Positions 16,991-25,901 of a stretch of DNA of 64,000 bases are shown in pieces. The stretch is from positions 145,136 to 209,135 of the forward strand of contig CAYMFM010000001.1 of the NCBI GenBank assembly GCA_964389685.1, written 5' to 3'. Positions within the stretch are counted from its first letter, which is position 1, and the number at the start of each line of letters is the position of its first letter. The translations under genes and the position numbers were made by a program. This DNA is from G020353115 sp964389685. GTDB lineage: Bacteria; Bacteroidota; Bacteroidia; Bacteroidales; VadinHA17. The notes under the pieces are model-generated. The model saw only the letters and a list, made by a program, of their open reading frames with translations. It made no database searches and was not told the DNA's origin.

Positions 16991-17082
16991 GGAAGGATGA
17001 AGGATATGAAGGATGAAGGATGAAGGATGAAGGATGATGGATGAAGGATATGAAGGATGAAGGATATGAGATTAAGGATGAA
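16991..17082. repeat. GGATGAA tandem low-complexity tract
   Basis: About a dozen imperfect copies of a 7-bp unit (GGATGAA, with GGATAT and GGATGAT variants) run in one direction. The 413-bp gap 16793-17205 otherwise shows AT-rich sequence with no gene. A short inverted relative, CATCCTTCATCCATCC, lies at 17590-17605, so the tract and its complement flank the four-helix-bundle gene. Confidence 0.7.
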
Positions 17083-17205
17083 GTAATTAGGTAATAAAAA
17101 AAATGAATTATAAAACATAAAATACTACATTAAATAATTTAAAATACCTTGCATTATCAAACACTTAAACACATTAGTCACCACTTATCATAACTATTTT
17201 AAATA

Positions 17206-17553
17206 ATGAAAGATTTAAAGGATCGTACTAAAAAATTTGCATTGGATTGCTTCAGGCTGGTTGAAAAATTCCCGAAAACATTTATGGGAAAACATTGTGC
17301 TTCGCAGTTGTTTAAGTCCTCATCCTCTGTTGCAGCGAATTACAGGGCATCACAGCTAAGTCAGACAAAAGCATTATTTATATCAAAGCTTAGCATAGTG
17401 ACTGAAGAGGCAGATGAGTCAGAGTTCTGGCTTGAATTTTCAGAAGAAATAGGACTTACTAAAGGGGATGAGGTGAACAGACTTAAAGCAGAAGCTCATG
17501 AACTAACTTCTATATTTGTCCAGGCCAGAAAAACAGCCCAAGGCAAGAAGTAA
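17206..17553 (+). CDS. Four-helix bundle protein (23S rRNA intervening-sequence protein family)
   Basis: The 115-aa protein matches the S23/IVP four-helix-bundle family: LKDRTKKFALDCFRLVEKFPKT, then QLFKSSSSVAANYRASQLSQTKALFISKLSIVTEEADESEFWLE and a last helix LKAEAHELTSIFVQARKTA. Members were first found inside insertions of 23S rRNA genes; most Bacteroidota copies, like this one, are free-standing and of unknown function. The family forms a pentameric bundle in solved structures. The gene is AT-richer than its neighbours and is bounded by GGATGAA-type repeats on the left, their inverse plus a TGCCTGCCGGCAGGCA palindrome on the right, an arrangement that suggests transfer as a unit. No coding partner is adjacent. 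Confidence 0.88.
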   Translation: MKDLKDRTKKFALDCFRLVEKFPKTFMGKHCASQLFKSSSSVAANYRASQLSQTKALFISKLSIVTEEADESEFWLEFSEEIGLTKGDEVNRLKAEAHELTSIFVQARKTAQGKK

Positions 17554-17606
17554 GTTCTTTTTATCCTTTGCCGTAGGCACGCCTATAGCGCATCCTTCAT
17601 CCATCC

Positions 17607-17622
17607 TGCCTGCCGGCAGGCA
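17607..17622. repeat. Palindrome TGCCTGCCGGCAGGCA
   Basis: A perfect 16-bp palindrome in the gap before the AGE epimerase. The 60 bp around it (about 17560-17632) reappear in inverted orientation at about 40130-40195, including the CCTTCATCCATC flank and the GGCATCCTTT on the other side, so the palindrome travels within a larger dispersed repeat. Confidence 0.65.
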
Positions 17623-17660
17623 TGGCATCCTTTATCCTTATACAATCATCCTTAGCTTTT

Positions 17661-18833
17661 ATGTCAAGCTCCACAACACTCCCTCTCTCCTGGTTCCGTG
17701 ACCACTTCACGCAGGAGATCCTGCCATACTGGTTGAAGTCAGCTGTTGACCCGAATGGTTTTTACTATCCCAACCTGAGCCGGGACTGGAGCCGGACCGG
17801 TGAATCCGTTGGTACGCTGGTCAGCCAGTCCCGTTTGCTCTATGTTTTTTCCAATGGGTACCGGGTGACACGGGATCCTGAAATAATAAAAACCATCAGA
17901 TCGGGTGGATCTTTTTTAATCGATTGTTTCTATGATGAGGAAGAAGGCGGTTTTGTCTGGGCTTGTGACGAAAATGGTTCGAAAAAAGATTTTACAAAAG
18001 ACGCATATGGTCATGCATTTACCGTTCTTGGACTGGTGAATGCTTTCAGAGCAATTAAAGAAGAGATCTTTCTGGAGAAAGCACTGGAAATTTTTGACCT
18101 GCTTGATACACGTTTTGCCGATGAACAGGGTGGAATCATCTGGAAAATGAGCCGGGATTGGAAGGATCTGGATACGAACCGTTCTCAGAATCCCATCATG
18201 CATACCTTCGAGGCATTGCTGGCATTACTGTCCATCGTAAATCAGGAAGACCAGCGGACAAGGATACAGAATAAATTATCGGATCTGAAGGATTTTCTCT
18301 TTTCACGTGTTCCATCTGGTGACCGGATCATCTTTCCGGAATTGTATAACAGATCGTGGGAACCGATACACTCCGGGAACGGTGGCTACATTTCAGTGGG
18401 TCACCTTTTTGAGTGGGCATTCCTGCTGTCAAAAGGAGTGAAGAAAGGCCTGCCCGATACCAATCTTATCCTGGCCGGTAAATTATTGGAAACTTGTCTC
18501 TCATTGGGTTATCAAAAAGAAAAGGGCTATATTAAAACCTGGATTGATGAGACGGGGAAGGTGATCCGGGATGAGATATCCTGGTGGGAACAATCGGAAG
18601 GGTTACGGACCCTGCTGCATTTCATCATACAGTTCGACCGGACGGATCTGAAGAACTTTTTTGATGCCATTTTTCATTTTGTTCAGGATCATTTTCTCGA
18701 TCCGGTATATGGTGGATGGTTCACCAGTTTAGATCCCCTTGGTTTGCCGCTGGACACGAACAAGGGCTCGACATGGAAGCTCGATTATCATCAGACAGCA
18801 CTCTGTATGGAAGCCATTAACTATTTGACCTAA
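17661..18833 (+). CDS. AGE-family epimerase/isomerase
   Basis: Starting at ATG 17661 gives 390 aa; the earlier ATG at 17622 lies in a repeat and adds a non-family stretch. The protein is an (alpha/alpha)6 barrel of the N-acylglucosamine 2-epimerase family: SRDWSRTGESVGTLVSQSRLLYVFSNGYR near the start, KDAYGHAFTVLGLVNAFRA (catalytic His region), NPIMHTFEALLAL, YISVGHLFEWAFLL and DISWWEQSEGL-type C-terminal motif. Related enzymes interconvert mannose, glucose and N-acyl sugars or epimerise cellobiose. With GH38 mannosidase in the same region a mannose 2-epimerase or a disaccharide epimerase is plausible, but the substrate cannot be fixed. It is 17 bp upstream of a symporter gene, so import and epimerisation are coupled. 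Confidence 0.88.
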   Translation: MSSSTTLPLSWFRDHFTQEILPYWLKSAVDPNGFYYPNLSRDWSRTGESVGTLVSQSRLLYVFSNGYRVTRDPEIIKTIRSGGSFLIDCFYDEEEGGFVWACDENGSKKDFTKDAYGHAFTVLGLVNAFRAIKEEIFLEKALEIFDLLDTRFADEQGGIIWKMSRDWKDLDTNRSQNPIMHTFEALLALLSIVNQEDQRTRIQNKLSDLKDFLFSRVPSGDRIIFPELYNRSWEPIHSGNGGYISVGHLFEWAFLLSKGVKKGLPDTNLILAGKLLETCLSLGYQKEKGYIKTWIDETGKVIRDEISWWEQSEGLRTLLHFIIQFDRTDLKNFFDAIFHFVQDHFLDPVYGGWFTSLDPLGLPLDTNKGSTWKLDYHQTALCMEAINYLT

Positions 18834-18850
18834 AACCAATACGACACATC

Positions 18851-20956
18851 ATGACCATCTGGGGATTGCATTTGCTTGACTTTATTCTGATCCTTTTGTT
18901 TATTGCTGTCATTTTGTGGTTGGGGAGAAGGGCTGCAAAAAAGAACAGGGATACAGAGGATTTTTTCCTGGCTGGCAGGAAACTCGGGAAATTTTACCAG
19001 TTTTTCCTGAATTTCGGGTGTTCCACAAATGCCGACCAGGCTGTGGCTGTCTCGAGGGAGGTCTACAGGCAGGGCATCGGGGGCATGTGGATCCAGTTCC
19101 TGGTCCTGTTTCTCACACCCTTCTACTGGTTTAGCACATTCTTTTTCAGGCGTGTCCGGCTGACAACCATCGGTGATTTCTTTTCCGAACGGTTCAGGAG
19201 CAAATTCCTGGGAGCTGCCTATGCCGTTTTTTTCCTGCTGCTCTCCGTTCTGGGAGGAGGTGTGGGTTATATGGTGGCCGCAAAGACCATGATGGCAATG
19301 ACACCCAAACCGATTGAGTTATTTACTGAAGAGGAGCAGGCAAGCATTGCTCAGTTTCAGGAGTACCAGGAGCTGCAATCAAAAATAGACCAGGGTTTGA
19401 CTGTAGGAGAACAGACCCGGTATACTGTGTTGAACGAGAAAAACAAGCGTGGTGAGCTCCACTCGTTTGTCTCCTATACCGATCCACTATGGTTCTATTT
19501 TATCTATGCCCTTATCGTTGGTGTGTATACCATGCTTGGAGGATTTCGTGCTGCCGCCATTACCGATGGAATACAGGGGATCCTGATCATTATCTTTTCG
19601 GCAATCCTGATCCCGGTCGGGCTATCCAGGATTGGTGGTTTCTCAGGCCTGCATGCCAGTGTTCCGGATTTTATGTTCGAATTGTTCGGATCCACCACCC
19701 TGAGTGAATATGCCTGGTATACCATTCTTGCCATGGTTCTGGCAAACCTGGTTTCCATCATTGCTGTTGCTTCCGGTATGCAGACAGCCGGATCGGCAAC
19801 CAACGAAATGACTGCCCGCATCGGAATGATCGGTGGTATGTTTGCCAAACGAATTATCATGATATTCTGGGCGCTGGCTGGTTTGCTGGCCATCGGATTG
19901 TTTGCAGGGCAATTGCACGACCCGGACCTGATCTGGGGATTCATGACCAAGAAGCTTCTTTTTCCGGGAGCCATCGGGCTGATGCTGATCGGTATACTGG
20001 CAGCAAACATGTCCACACTCGATGCCAGTTCCGTATCCTATTCCGCTTTGTTTATTAAGAATTTATATAAGCCGTTTGTGTCTGAGAAGTCAGAAAAACA
20101 CTATCTCTTCATTGGAAGGCTTGTAATTGCATTTACGCTGCTGGGGGGAATTGTCGTTGCCCTTTTTGTCAATAACCTGCTGGAGCTGTACAAATACATC
20201 ATTTCCATACCTGCCATATTTGGAGCATCGATCTGGCTGGGATTCATCTGGCGCCGTTTAACCAAATGGGCGGTGATCATTCAGGTGATTCTCTGTGCTG
20301 TCATTTATGCTGTTATTCCTAACCTGTTCCAGGGTCTGGATTCAGTGAAATACAATGAGAAATTTTTAATCGAAACAGCACAGAAGCAAATCACAGTATC
20401 TACCGAAGCATTAACGGAGGATGTCCAGTCAGGACTTGCAGATTATGTGGGGCAAAAAATTGAAAGGCAGCACGTTATACCACCGGTTGGAATATTGTTC
20501 GAACGGGTTGCCCGCATTGATCCTTCCGATCCGGAATCTGAAAAAGTGGGTATCGGAAGATTTGAGGCAGAGGTGTGGGTGCTGAGTTGGTTCGGGATCG
20601 ACTTTACACACTTTAAAAAATCACAGCTGGTGGCAACACGGTTTTTCTTTGATGCCCTTTTTCCAATCGTCCTGCTGGTATTGCTTTCTATGGTAACCAA
20701 ACCGGTGGATAACCGTTCGCTGAATCGGTTTTTTGCAAAAATGCATACACCCGTCCAGCCCACTGCAGAGGAGGAAGAAAAAGCCATTGAAGCTTCCATT
20801 AACAATCCCGAACAGATAGAAAAAAGAAAACTGTTTCCTGGTTCGCAATGGGAACTGATGAAGCCAGGCAGATTGGATTATATTGGATTTGGCGGTAGCT
20901 GGATCCTGGTGGGGTTAGTCATTTTCCTCCTCTGGTTGATGGTGACGATACGATGA
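18851..20956 (+). CDS. Large sodium:solute symporter (SSS family)
   Basis: The 701-aa membrane protein belongs to the SSS/SLC5 family: WLGRRAAKKNRDTEDFFLAGRKLG in the first helices, NFGCSTNADQAVAVSREVYRQG (sodium-site region), FTTIGDFFSERF-type segment, a YTMLGGFRAAAITDGIQGILI helix and ANMSTLDASSVSYSALF near the middle. It is longer than the roughly 500-550 aa typical, with a hydrophilic insertion at about 155-210 and a long loop near 490-590 before the last helices. It imports a solute with Na+. It follows the AGE epimerase by 17 bp, so a sugar or sugar acid is the likely cargo. No SusC/SusD is seen here. Confidence 0.9.
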   Translation: MTIWGLHLLDFILILLFIAVILWLGRRAAKKNRDTEDFFLAGRKLGKFYQFFLNFGCSTNADQAVAVSREVYRQGIGGMWIQFLVLFLTPFYWFSTFFFRRVRLTTIGDFFSERFRSKFLGAAYAVFFLLLSVLGGGVGYMVAAKTMMAMTPKPIELFTEEEQASIAQFQEYQELQSKIDQGLTVGEQTRYTVLNEKNKRGELHSFVSYTDPLWFYFIYALIVGVYTMLGGFRAAAITDGIQGILIIIFSAILIPVGLSRIGGFSGLHASVPDFMFELFGSTTLSEYAWYTILAMVLANLVSIIAVASGMQTAGSATNEMTARIGMIGGMFAKRIIMIFWALAGLLAIGLFAGQLHDPDLIWGFMTKKLLFPGAIGLMLIGILAANMSTLDASSVSYSALFIKNLYKPFVSEKSEKHYLFIGRLVIAFTLLGGIVVALFVNNLLELYKYIISIPAIFGASIWLGFIWRRLTKWAVIIQVILCAVIYAVIPNLFQGLDSVKYNEKFLIETAQKQITVSTEALTEDVQSGLADYVGQKIERQHVIPPVGILFERVARIDPSDPESEKVGIGRFEAEVWVLSWFGIDFTHFKKSQLVATRFFFDALFPIVLLVLLSMVTKPVDNRSLNRFFAKMHTPVQPTAEEEEKAIEASINNPEQIEKRKLFPGSQWELMKPGRLDYIGFGGSWILVGLVIFLLWLMVTIR

Positions 20957-21003
20957 ATGAAATGTGTATTATTGCATTTATTCAAGTTGATATTTACTGT
21001 TGT

Positions 21004-21038
21004 CCCCCTTTTCAGAAAAGGGGGATAAAGGGGGATTT
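21004..21038. repeat. CCCCCTTTT hairpin repeat, uninterrupted copy
   Basis: CCCCCTTTT-CAG-AAAAGGGGG (21004-21024) is followed by ATAAA and GGGGGATTTT. The same element recurs at 35670-35717 with an 18-bp palindrome where ATAAA stands here. It lies 47 bp after the symporter stop and could serve as a terminator, though the T tract is absent on the plus side. Confidence 0.6.
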
Positions 21039-21082
21039 TAAAAAAGCCCGACATAAAATATAAGCGCAAGCCAATTCACTGA

Positions 21083-22933
21083 ATGATGAAATTAACACTC
21101 TTTTATTTTGCACTACTCACATTCATTTTAACCGGTTCTTCGTGCCGGCAAAAAACAGGGCAATGTGTGGTCACAGGGGAACTGAAGAAATGGCATAAGG
21201 TGACATTGACCGTTACAGGACCACCGGTTCATGAACTGGATACGCCCAACCCCTTTCTTGATTACAGGCTTAATGTGAATTTCAAACATGAAAACAGGAA
21301 ATACCTGGTTCCTGGTTTCTATTCAGCAGACGGGAATGCGGCACAATCAGGTGCTTCCAAAGGTGAAAAATGGCAGGTCAGGTTTGTCCCGGATCAGGAA
21401 GGCAGGTGGGAATATATTGTATCATTCAGAAAAGGGGAAAGCATAGCCATCAGTGATGATCCCAATACCGGAGAACCAGCAGGATTCGATGGTTTAGAAG
21501 GATCGTTCATCATCGGACCAACCGACAAAGAAGGAAGGGATCTGCGGGCTAAAGGTAAACTCCGGTATATTGGTGAACGATACCTTCACTTCGCGGAGAC
21601 AGGAGAATATTTTCTGAAAGGCGGGGCGGACAGTCCCGAGAATTTCCTGGCTTATGTTGATTTTGATGATACCTATTTCTCTGGTGATGAAATGAAAAGG
21701 AGCGGGGAAGCAACACCCAATATAAACCTGCATCGATATTCCAACCATCTGAAAGACTGGAATCCGGGGGATCCGAGCTGGCAGGACAACAAGGGGAAGA
21801 GCATTATTGGTGCCCTGAATTACCTTGCATCTGAAGGAATGAATTCTGTTTATTTCCTGACCCTGAATATCCAGGGTGACGGGAATGATGTCTGGCCCTA
21901 TACCTCTCCTGATGAACGATACCGGTTCGATTGCAGCAAGCTGGATCAATGGGAGATCGTTTTCAGCCATATGGATAAGCTTGGGATAATGCTGCATATC
22001 GTCACCCAGGAGACTGAAAATGAGACCCTGCTTGACAATGGTGATACCGGTATTCAGCGAAAGCTGTATTACCGTGAACTGCTTGCACGGTTCAGCCACC
22101 ACCTTGCCGTTACGTGGAATATGGGTGAGGAGAACGGACCTGCTGATTTTACCTCCGGAGGACAGTCGATTGAGCAACAAAAAGCGATGACCCGATACAT
22201 GAAAGAGCATGATCCGTATGAGAATTTTGTGGTTATCCACACCCATTCAAACCCGAAATACCGGTACAGGATCTTTGACCAGTTGACTGGCTATGCTTAC
22301 CTTGATGGACCTTCTATACAGGTGGGTAACTTAATGAATGCTCATGAAGAAACATTGGTCTGGCTTGAAAAATCATCGAATGCGAAGAAGCAGTGGGTTG
22401 TGAATGTTGATGAGATCGGACCTGCCAGCAGGGGTGTTGATCCGGATGACCGGCAACCCAATAACCTGGATAGCGTCAGGCGTTATGTTCTCTGGGCAAA
22501 CCTGATGGCCGGAGGAGGTGGTGTGGAATGGTATTTTGGATACGATAATCATGATAATGACCTGAACTGTGAAGACTGGCGTTCCCGTGACCATCTTTGG
22601 GGACAGACCAGAATTGCACTGGAGTTTTTTCACCACTATTTACCATTCCAGGAGATGGTGAGCATGGATACACTGACGACATCTGAAACCGATTATTGCC
22701 TGGCACGCCCTGGTAACATCTATGCCATCTATCTGCCTGATGGGGGAACAACCGATTTGGATCTTTCAGACAGTAACGAACGATTTACTGTCAGATGGTT
22801 TAATACAAGGGCAGGTGGAGAGATGATCCTGGGATCGGTGACCGAAATAAAGGGAGGAACTGTTGTGTCCCTCGGGGATCCTCCGGAGCATAGTGAAAAA
22901 GACTGGGCAGTGTTGATCGAACGAGTCAATTGA
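21083..22933 (+). CDS. DUF5060-containing glycoside hydrolase-like lipoprotein
   Basis: The 616-aa protein has a lipobox LTGSSC (C21). Residues about 30-115 form the DUF5060 sandwich (WHKVTLTVTGPP, NPFLDYRLNVNF, GKWQVRFVPDQEGRWEY-like). A TIM-barrel region follows (about 150-510): YFLKGGADSPENFLAY, ASEGMNSVYFLTLNIQGDGNDVWPY, LLARFSHHLAVTWNMGEENGP with the likely acid E in NMGEENG, and WVVNVDEIGPASRGVDPDD with a second candidate E. The C-terminal strands (LARPGNIYAIYLPDGG, VRWFNTRAGGEM) match the putative collagen-binding domain. It is surface or periplasmic. Domain order is the same as in other DUF5060 proteins; the glycan is unknown. Downstream genes follow on the same strand. Confidence 0.85.
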   Translation: MMKLTLFYFALLTFILTGSSCRQKTGQCVVTGELKKWHKVTLTVTGPPVHELDTPNPFLDYRLNVNFKHENRKYLVPGFYSADGNAAQSGASKGEKWQVRFVPDQEGRWEYIVSFRKGESIAISDDPNTGEPAGFDGLEGSFIIGPTDKEGRDLRAKGKLRYIGERYLHFAETGEYFLKGGADSPENFLAYVDFDDTYFSGDEMKRSGEATPNINLHRYSNHLKDWNPGDPSWQDNKGKSIIGALNYLASEGMNSVYFLTLNIQGDGNDVWPYTSPDERYRFDCSKLDQWEIVFSHMDKLGIMLHIVTQETENETLLDNGDTGIQRKLYYRELLARFSHHLAVTWNMGEENGPADFTSGGQSIEQQKAMTRYMKEHDPYENFVVIHTHSNPKYRYRIFDQLTGYAYLDGPSIQVGNLMNAHEETLVWLEKSSNAKKQWVVNVDEIGPASRGVDPDDRQPNNLDSVRRYVLWANLMAGGGGVEWYFGYDNHDNDLNCEDWRSRDHLWGQTRIALEFFHHYLPFQEMVSMDTLTTSETDYCLARPGNIYAIYLPDGGTTDLDLSDSNERFTVRWFNTRAGGEMILGSVTEIKGGTVVSLGDPPEHSEKDWAVLIERVN

Positions 22934-22947
22934 TGAAAATTTCAGGC

Positions 22948-22990
22948 CGCTCCCAGCCGGGCAGGCCTACGGAGCTCTGATAATATTTCA
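22948..22990. repeat. CGCTCC..TACGGAGC hairpin interrupted by a 14-bp insert
   Basis: CGCTCC (22948-22953) and TACGGAGCTCTGATAATATTTCA (from 22968) are split by a 14-bp insert containing CCAGCCGGGCAGG, itself nearly palindromic. The same hairpin without the insert is at 29302-29330. Both copies follow the stop codon of a catabolic gene. Confidence 0.65.
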
Positions 22991-23025
22991 ATCTGAATCA
23001 ATTAGTAGACACAGTAAAAAACATA

Positions 23026-24618
23026 ATGGAAATCGAAATAAAAACCGGGAAACCTGAATTTGACAGTTTCTATCCGCTGGTCAAATCCTTTCTTGAAAAA
23101 GATGTGCTGGAAGTCAATATCGATGGACAGAAGATCCGGGGATACCGCTCACCGGATACGCGGTCAATATGGATCAGGGATTATTCTGATATTCTGCGCG
23201 CTGTAAAATATTTTGAACATGACCTGACCAGCACCATTCGTCATTTTGCTGATAATCAAAATAGACAGGGACGGATTTTTGATTATTTTACCACCTTCCC
23301 TGAAAAACTTCCGTGCGAGAAGGAGAACTGGACAAAATATGTCAGGGTACCCGTAGAAGCGGATGTTGAATACCGGTTTGTAAAAGCAACATACCTTGCC
23401 TGGCAGGCAACCGGTGATGATGAATTCCTCCAGGAGATGATCCCTTCCCTGGAAAAGGCATTGACCTATGTATTGCATCATTCGCCCTATTGGGATAAAA
23501 AGGCAGGCCTGGTAAAAAGACCCTATACGATCGACACCTGGGATTTTGCATATAACGCTGGAAAACACGAATGGCTGCAGTTTCAAATCGATGATGATAC
23601 CTTCTGGGGCTTCATGCACGGGGATAACAGCGGGTATTATGAAGCCTTTCTGATCATGTCCCTTTTCCATGATTATTTTACCAGAAGCGGATTAGCCGAC
23701 CAATGGAGAGCAAGGGCAGCTGCGTTACGCGAAGCGATGAACAGAACGTGTTGGAACGGTTCATATTATACCCATTTTGTGAAAATCGATCCGGTATCCA
23801 TTCCGGGAGTGGAAGAATCCGTTCAGCTTAGCCTGAGCAATCCGATGAATATCAACCGGGGAGTTGCCAGCCACGAAATGGCGCGGTCCATCATTCAGGA
23901 ATACCGGAAACGACATGCAGAAAAGGCCAGTTTTGCTGAATGGTACTCCATTGACCCACCCTTTCCGGATGGGATCTTCGGTGACGATAAACTGGTGAAA
24001 GGCGCTTACGTCAATGGCGGAATCATGCCCATAGTAGGAGGAGAACTTGCCCGTGCAGCATTCGATCATGGTTTTGAGGAGTATGCAATCAGTATATTAA
24101 AACAATATTACCGGATGATTTCCGAGACGGGCGAAACCTACCTCTGGTATTTTCCGGATGGAAAACCATCCTCCGTGGAAACCAGTACAAGTCCGGATGC
24201 AGAACCCACTGACGGCTGGGGCTCCAGCGCAATGCTCCATGCACTCATTGAAGGATTGGCAGGAGTTACCGATCACCATAAAATGTTGCAAAAAATTGAG
24301 CTCTCACCGCGATGGTATGCTGCCTGTATCTCCAGGGCGGAGGTGAAGGTTAGTTATGCAGCTTCCGGTTGTAGTATTCGTTATTCCTATGTTTTGCAAG
24401 AGAACCGCTTGTTATTGGAGGTGGAAGCCACCGCTACCGAAGTTGATTTTCATGTCTTGATACCGGAGACTTCATCCGTATCCCGGGTTGAAGCGAACGG
24501 AACAGCTATATTCTTCAGAATGATCCTTATTGAAAAAAGCAATTACGTTGATTTTACAGTCAATATTAAGAAAAAGAGCACCATTAAAATTAATTTAGTG
24601 AGGAAAGAAAATGAATAG
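23026..24618 (+). CDS. Six-hairpin (alpha/alpha)6 glycosidase-like protein
   Basis: The 530-aa protein has no signal peptide and should be cytoplasmic. Features of an (alpha/alpha)6 glycosidase are RSPDTRSIWIRDYSDILRAVKYF, VPVEADVEYRFVKATYLAWQATGDDEFL, RPYTIDTWDFAYNAGKHEW (candidate acid residues), GDNSGYYEAFLIMSLFHDYF and GAYVNGGIMPIVGGELARAAFDHGFE, with a small C-terminal beta domain from about 440. The family resembles GH78/GH63-like barrels but I cannot assign a number. Its last 8 bp overlap the following PLP-enzyme gene, so translation is coupled. With cytoplasmic location it would act on an imported oligosaccharide or glycoside. Confidence 0.75.
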   Translation: MEIEIKTGKPEFDSFYPLVKSFLEKDVLEVNIDGQKIRGYRSPDTRSIWIRDYSDILRAVKYFEHDLTSTIRHFADNQNRQGRIFDYFTTFPEKLPCEKENWTKYVRVPVEADVEYRFVKATYLAWQATGDDEFLQEMIPSLEKALTYVLHHSPYWDKKAGLVKRPYTIDTWDFAYNAGKHEWLQFQIDDDTFWGFMHGDNSGYYEAFLIMSLFHDYFTRSGLADQWRARAAALREAMNRTCWNGSYYTHFVKIDPVSIPGVEESVQLSLSNPMNINRGVASHEMARSIIQEYRKRHAEKASFAEWYSIDPPFPDGIFGDDKLVKGAYVNGGIMPIVGGELARAAFDHGFEEYAISILKQYYRMISETGETYLWYFPDGKPSSVETSTSPDAEPTDGWGSSAMLHALIEGLAGVTDHHKMLQKIELSPRWYAACISRAEVKVSYAASGCSIRYSYVLQENRLLLEVEATATEVDFHVLIPETSSVSRVEANGTAIFFRMILIEKSNYVDFTVNIKKKSTIKINLVRKENE

Positions 24619-25891
24619 AAATCAGTTTCTTACTACCCTGGGTACACTTACCGGAGGAACATTGCTGGCAAGACCCGCTCTGGCTGACTGTTTGCTCCCG
24701 GGTGAACAGGCAAAAAAGATTACCGATGAAACATCCTTCTGGAAGTTTGTTAGAGAACAGTTTCTTTTTCCTGAAGACTACAGCTACCTGAACACTGGTG
24801 GAATTGGTGCGGTGCCCCTCCTTGTCCTGAATCGTGTAAAAACATCGATGGATAAAATGGAAATTTATCCCAGGCCCGGACATGATCATGAAAAGTGGCT
24901 CATGGCAAAAGAGACCTGCTGCAAATTGCTCGGGGATGATTGTGTTAAAGAAGAGCTGGCTTTTACCAGCACGGCAACCGAGGGGATCAACATCGTTATT
25001 AACGGATTGCATTTAGAACCTGGCGATGAAGTGATAACCTCCACCCACGAACATCCTGCACTCCATATTCCATTACTAAACCAGGTAAAAAGCAGGGGAG
25101 TCGTATTACGAACTTTTCATCCTGACATGGAAAACGGTTACGGAAATGTTCAGCGGATCAGTGAATTGATCACACGCAAGACCAGGCTTATTTTCATCAG
25201 CCATGTTACATGCACAACAGGACAGGTTTTTCCCATCAAAGAGATTGCAGGCCTGGCAAAATCAAAGGGGATCCTGTTTGCTGTCGATGGAGCGCAGGCA
25301 GTTGGTCAAATACCGGTTGACCTCAAAAATTTTGGTGTTGACTGTTATACTTTTAGCGGACACAAATGGATGCTTGGTCCTAAACGTACGGGTGTTCTGT
25401 TTGTAAACAACAACAAACTGGAAGCCATCCAACCGGTAACCGTTGGAGCATATTCGGATGACGGGTATGATACTGAATCCAGAATATTAACATATCATCC
25501 TACTGCTCAGCGGTTTGAATACGGTACACAGAATGAATCACTCTTTCATGGTTTTCAGGAAGGAGCTGAGTTTATCCTGACCATAGGGCTCCAACGGATT
25601 ATCGAACGAAACAGGAAAATGGCTGAGGCATTCTATCATGGATTGGAAAATCTTTCAGCAATAACAATCCTCTCCCCCGAAGAGGAGAAATACCGCTCAT
25701 CAATGATCACCTTCAAAAGCAAATCACATGATAACGGAGAGATAGCGTCCTATCTGTCCGGGAAGAGGATCCGCGTACGGGTTGTGAATGAAGCCAACCT
25801 GGGAGGGATCAGGGTCTCCTTCCATCTCTATAATGATGATTCAGATGTGGAAAAGATCCTGTCGGAGATTGAAAAATTTGTTACTGCGTAA
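24611..25891 (+). CDS. Class V aminotransferase-like PLP enzyme with export signal
   Basis: The 426-aa protein is a fold-type I PLP enzyme of the aminotransferase class V/isopenicillin-N-epimerase-like group. The PLP lysine is K252 in TFSGHKWMLGPKRTGVLFV, preceded by the D of LFAVDGAQAVGQIPVDL; phosphate contacts include FTSTATEGINIV. Residues 1-26 (MNRNQFLTTLGTLTGGTLLARPALA) look like a secretory leader without twin arginines, typical of exported or lipoprotein-like relatives in Bacteroidota. Possible reactions are epimerisation, desulfuration or amine transfer; none can be chosen. It overlaps the preceding glycosidase-like gene by 8 bp and sits 10 bp before the next gene, so all three are one operon. 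Confidence 0.85.
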   Translation: MNRNQFLTTLGTLTGGTLLARPALADCLLPGEQAKKITDETSFWKFVREQFLFPEDYSYLNTGGIGAVPLLVLNRVKTSMDKMEIYPRPGHDHEKWLMAKETCCKLLGDDCVKEELAFTSTATEGINIVINGLHLEPGDEVITSTHEHPALHIPLLNQVKSRGVVLRTFHPDMENGYGNVQRISELITRKTRLIFISHVTCTTGQVFPIKEIAGLAKSKGILFAVDGAQAVGQIPVDLKNFGVDCYTFSGHKWMLGPKRTGVLFVNNNKLEAIQPVTVGAYSDDGYDTESRILTYHPTAQRFEYGTQNESLFHGFQEGAEFILTIGLQRIIERNRKMAEAFYHGLENLSAITILSPEEEKYRSSMITFKSKSHDNGEIASYLSGKRIRVRVVNEANLGGIRVSFHLYNDDSDVEKILSEIEKFVTA

Positions 25892-25901
25892 AATAAAATG
25901 T

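Noticed and set aside
16991..17082. CRISPR array
   Set aside because: The repeats are a 7-bp tandem low-complexity unit without spacers.
17622..17660. N-terminal extension of the AGE epimerase
   Set aside because: The upstream ATG is part of a dispersed palindromic repeat and the added residues do not belong to the family.
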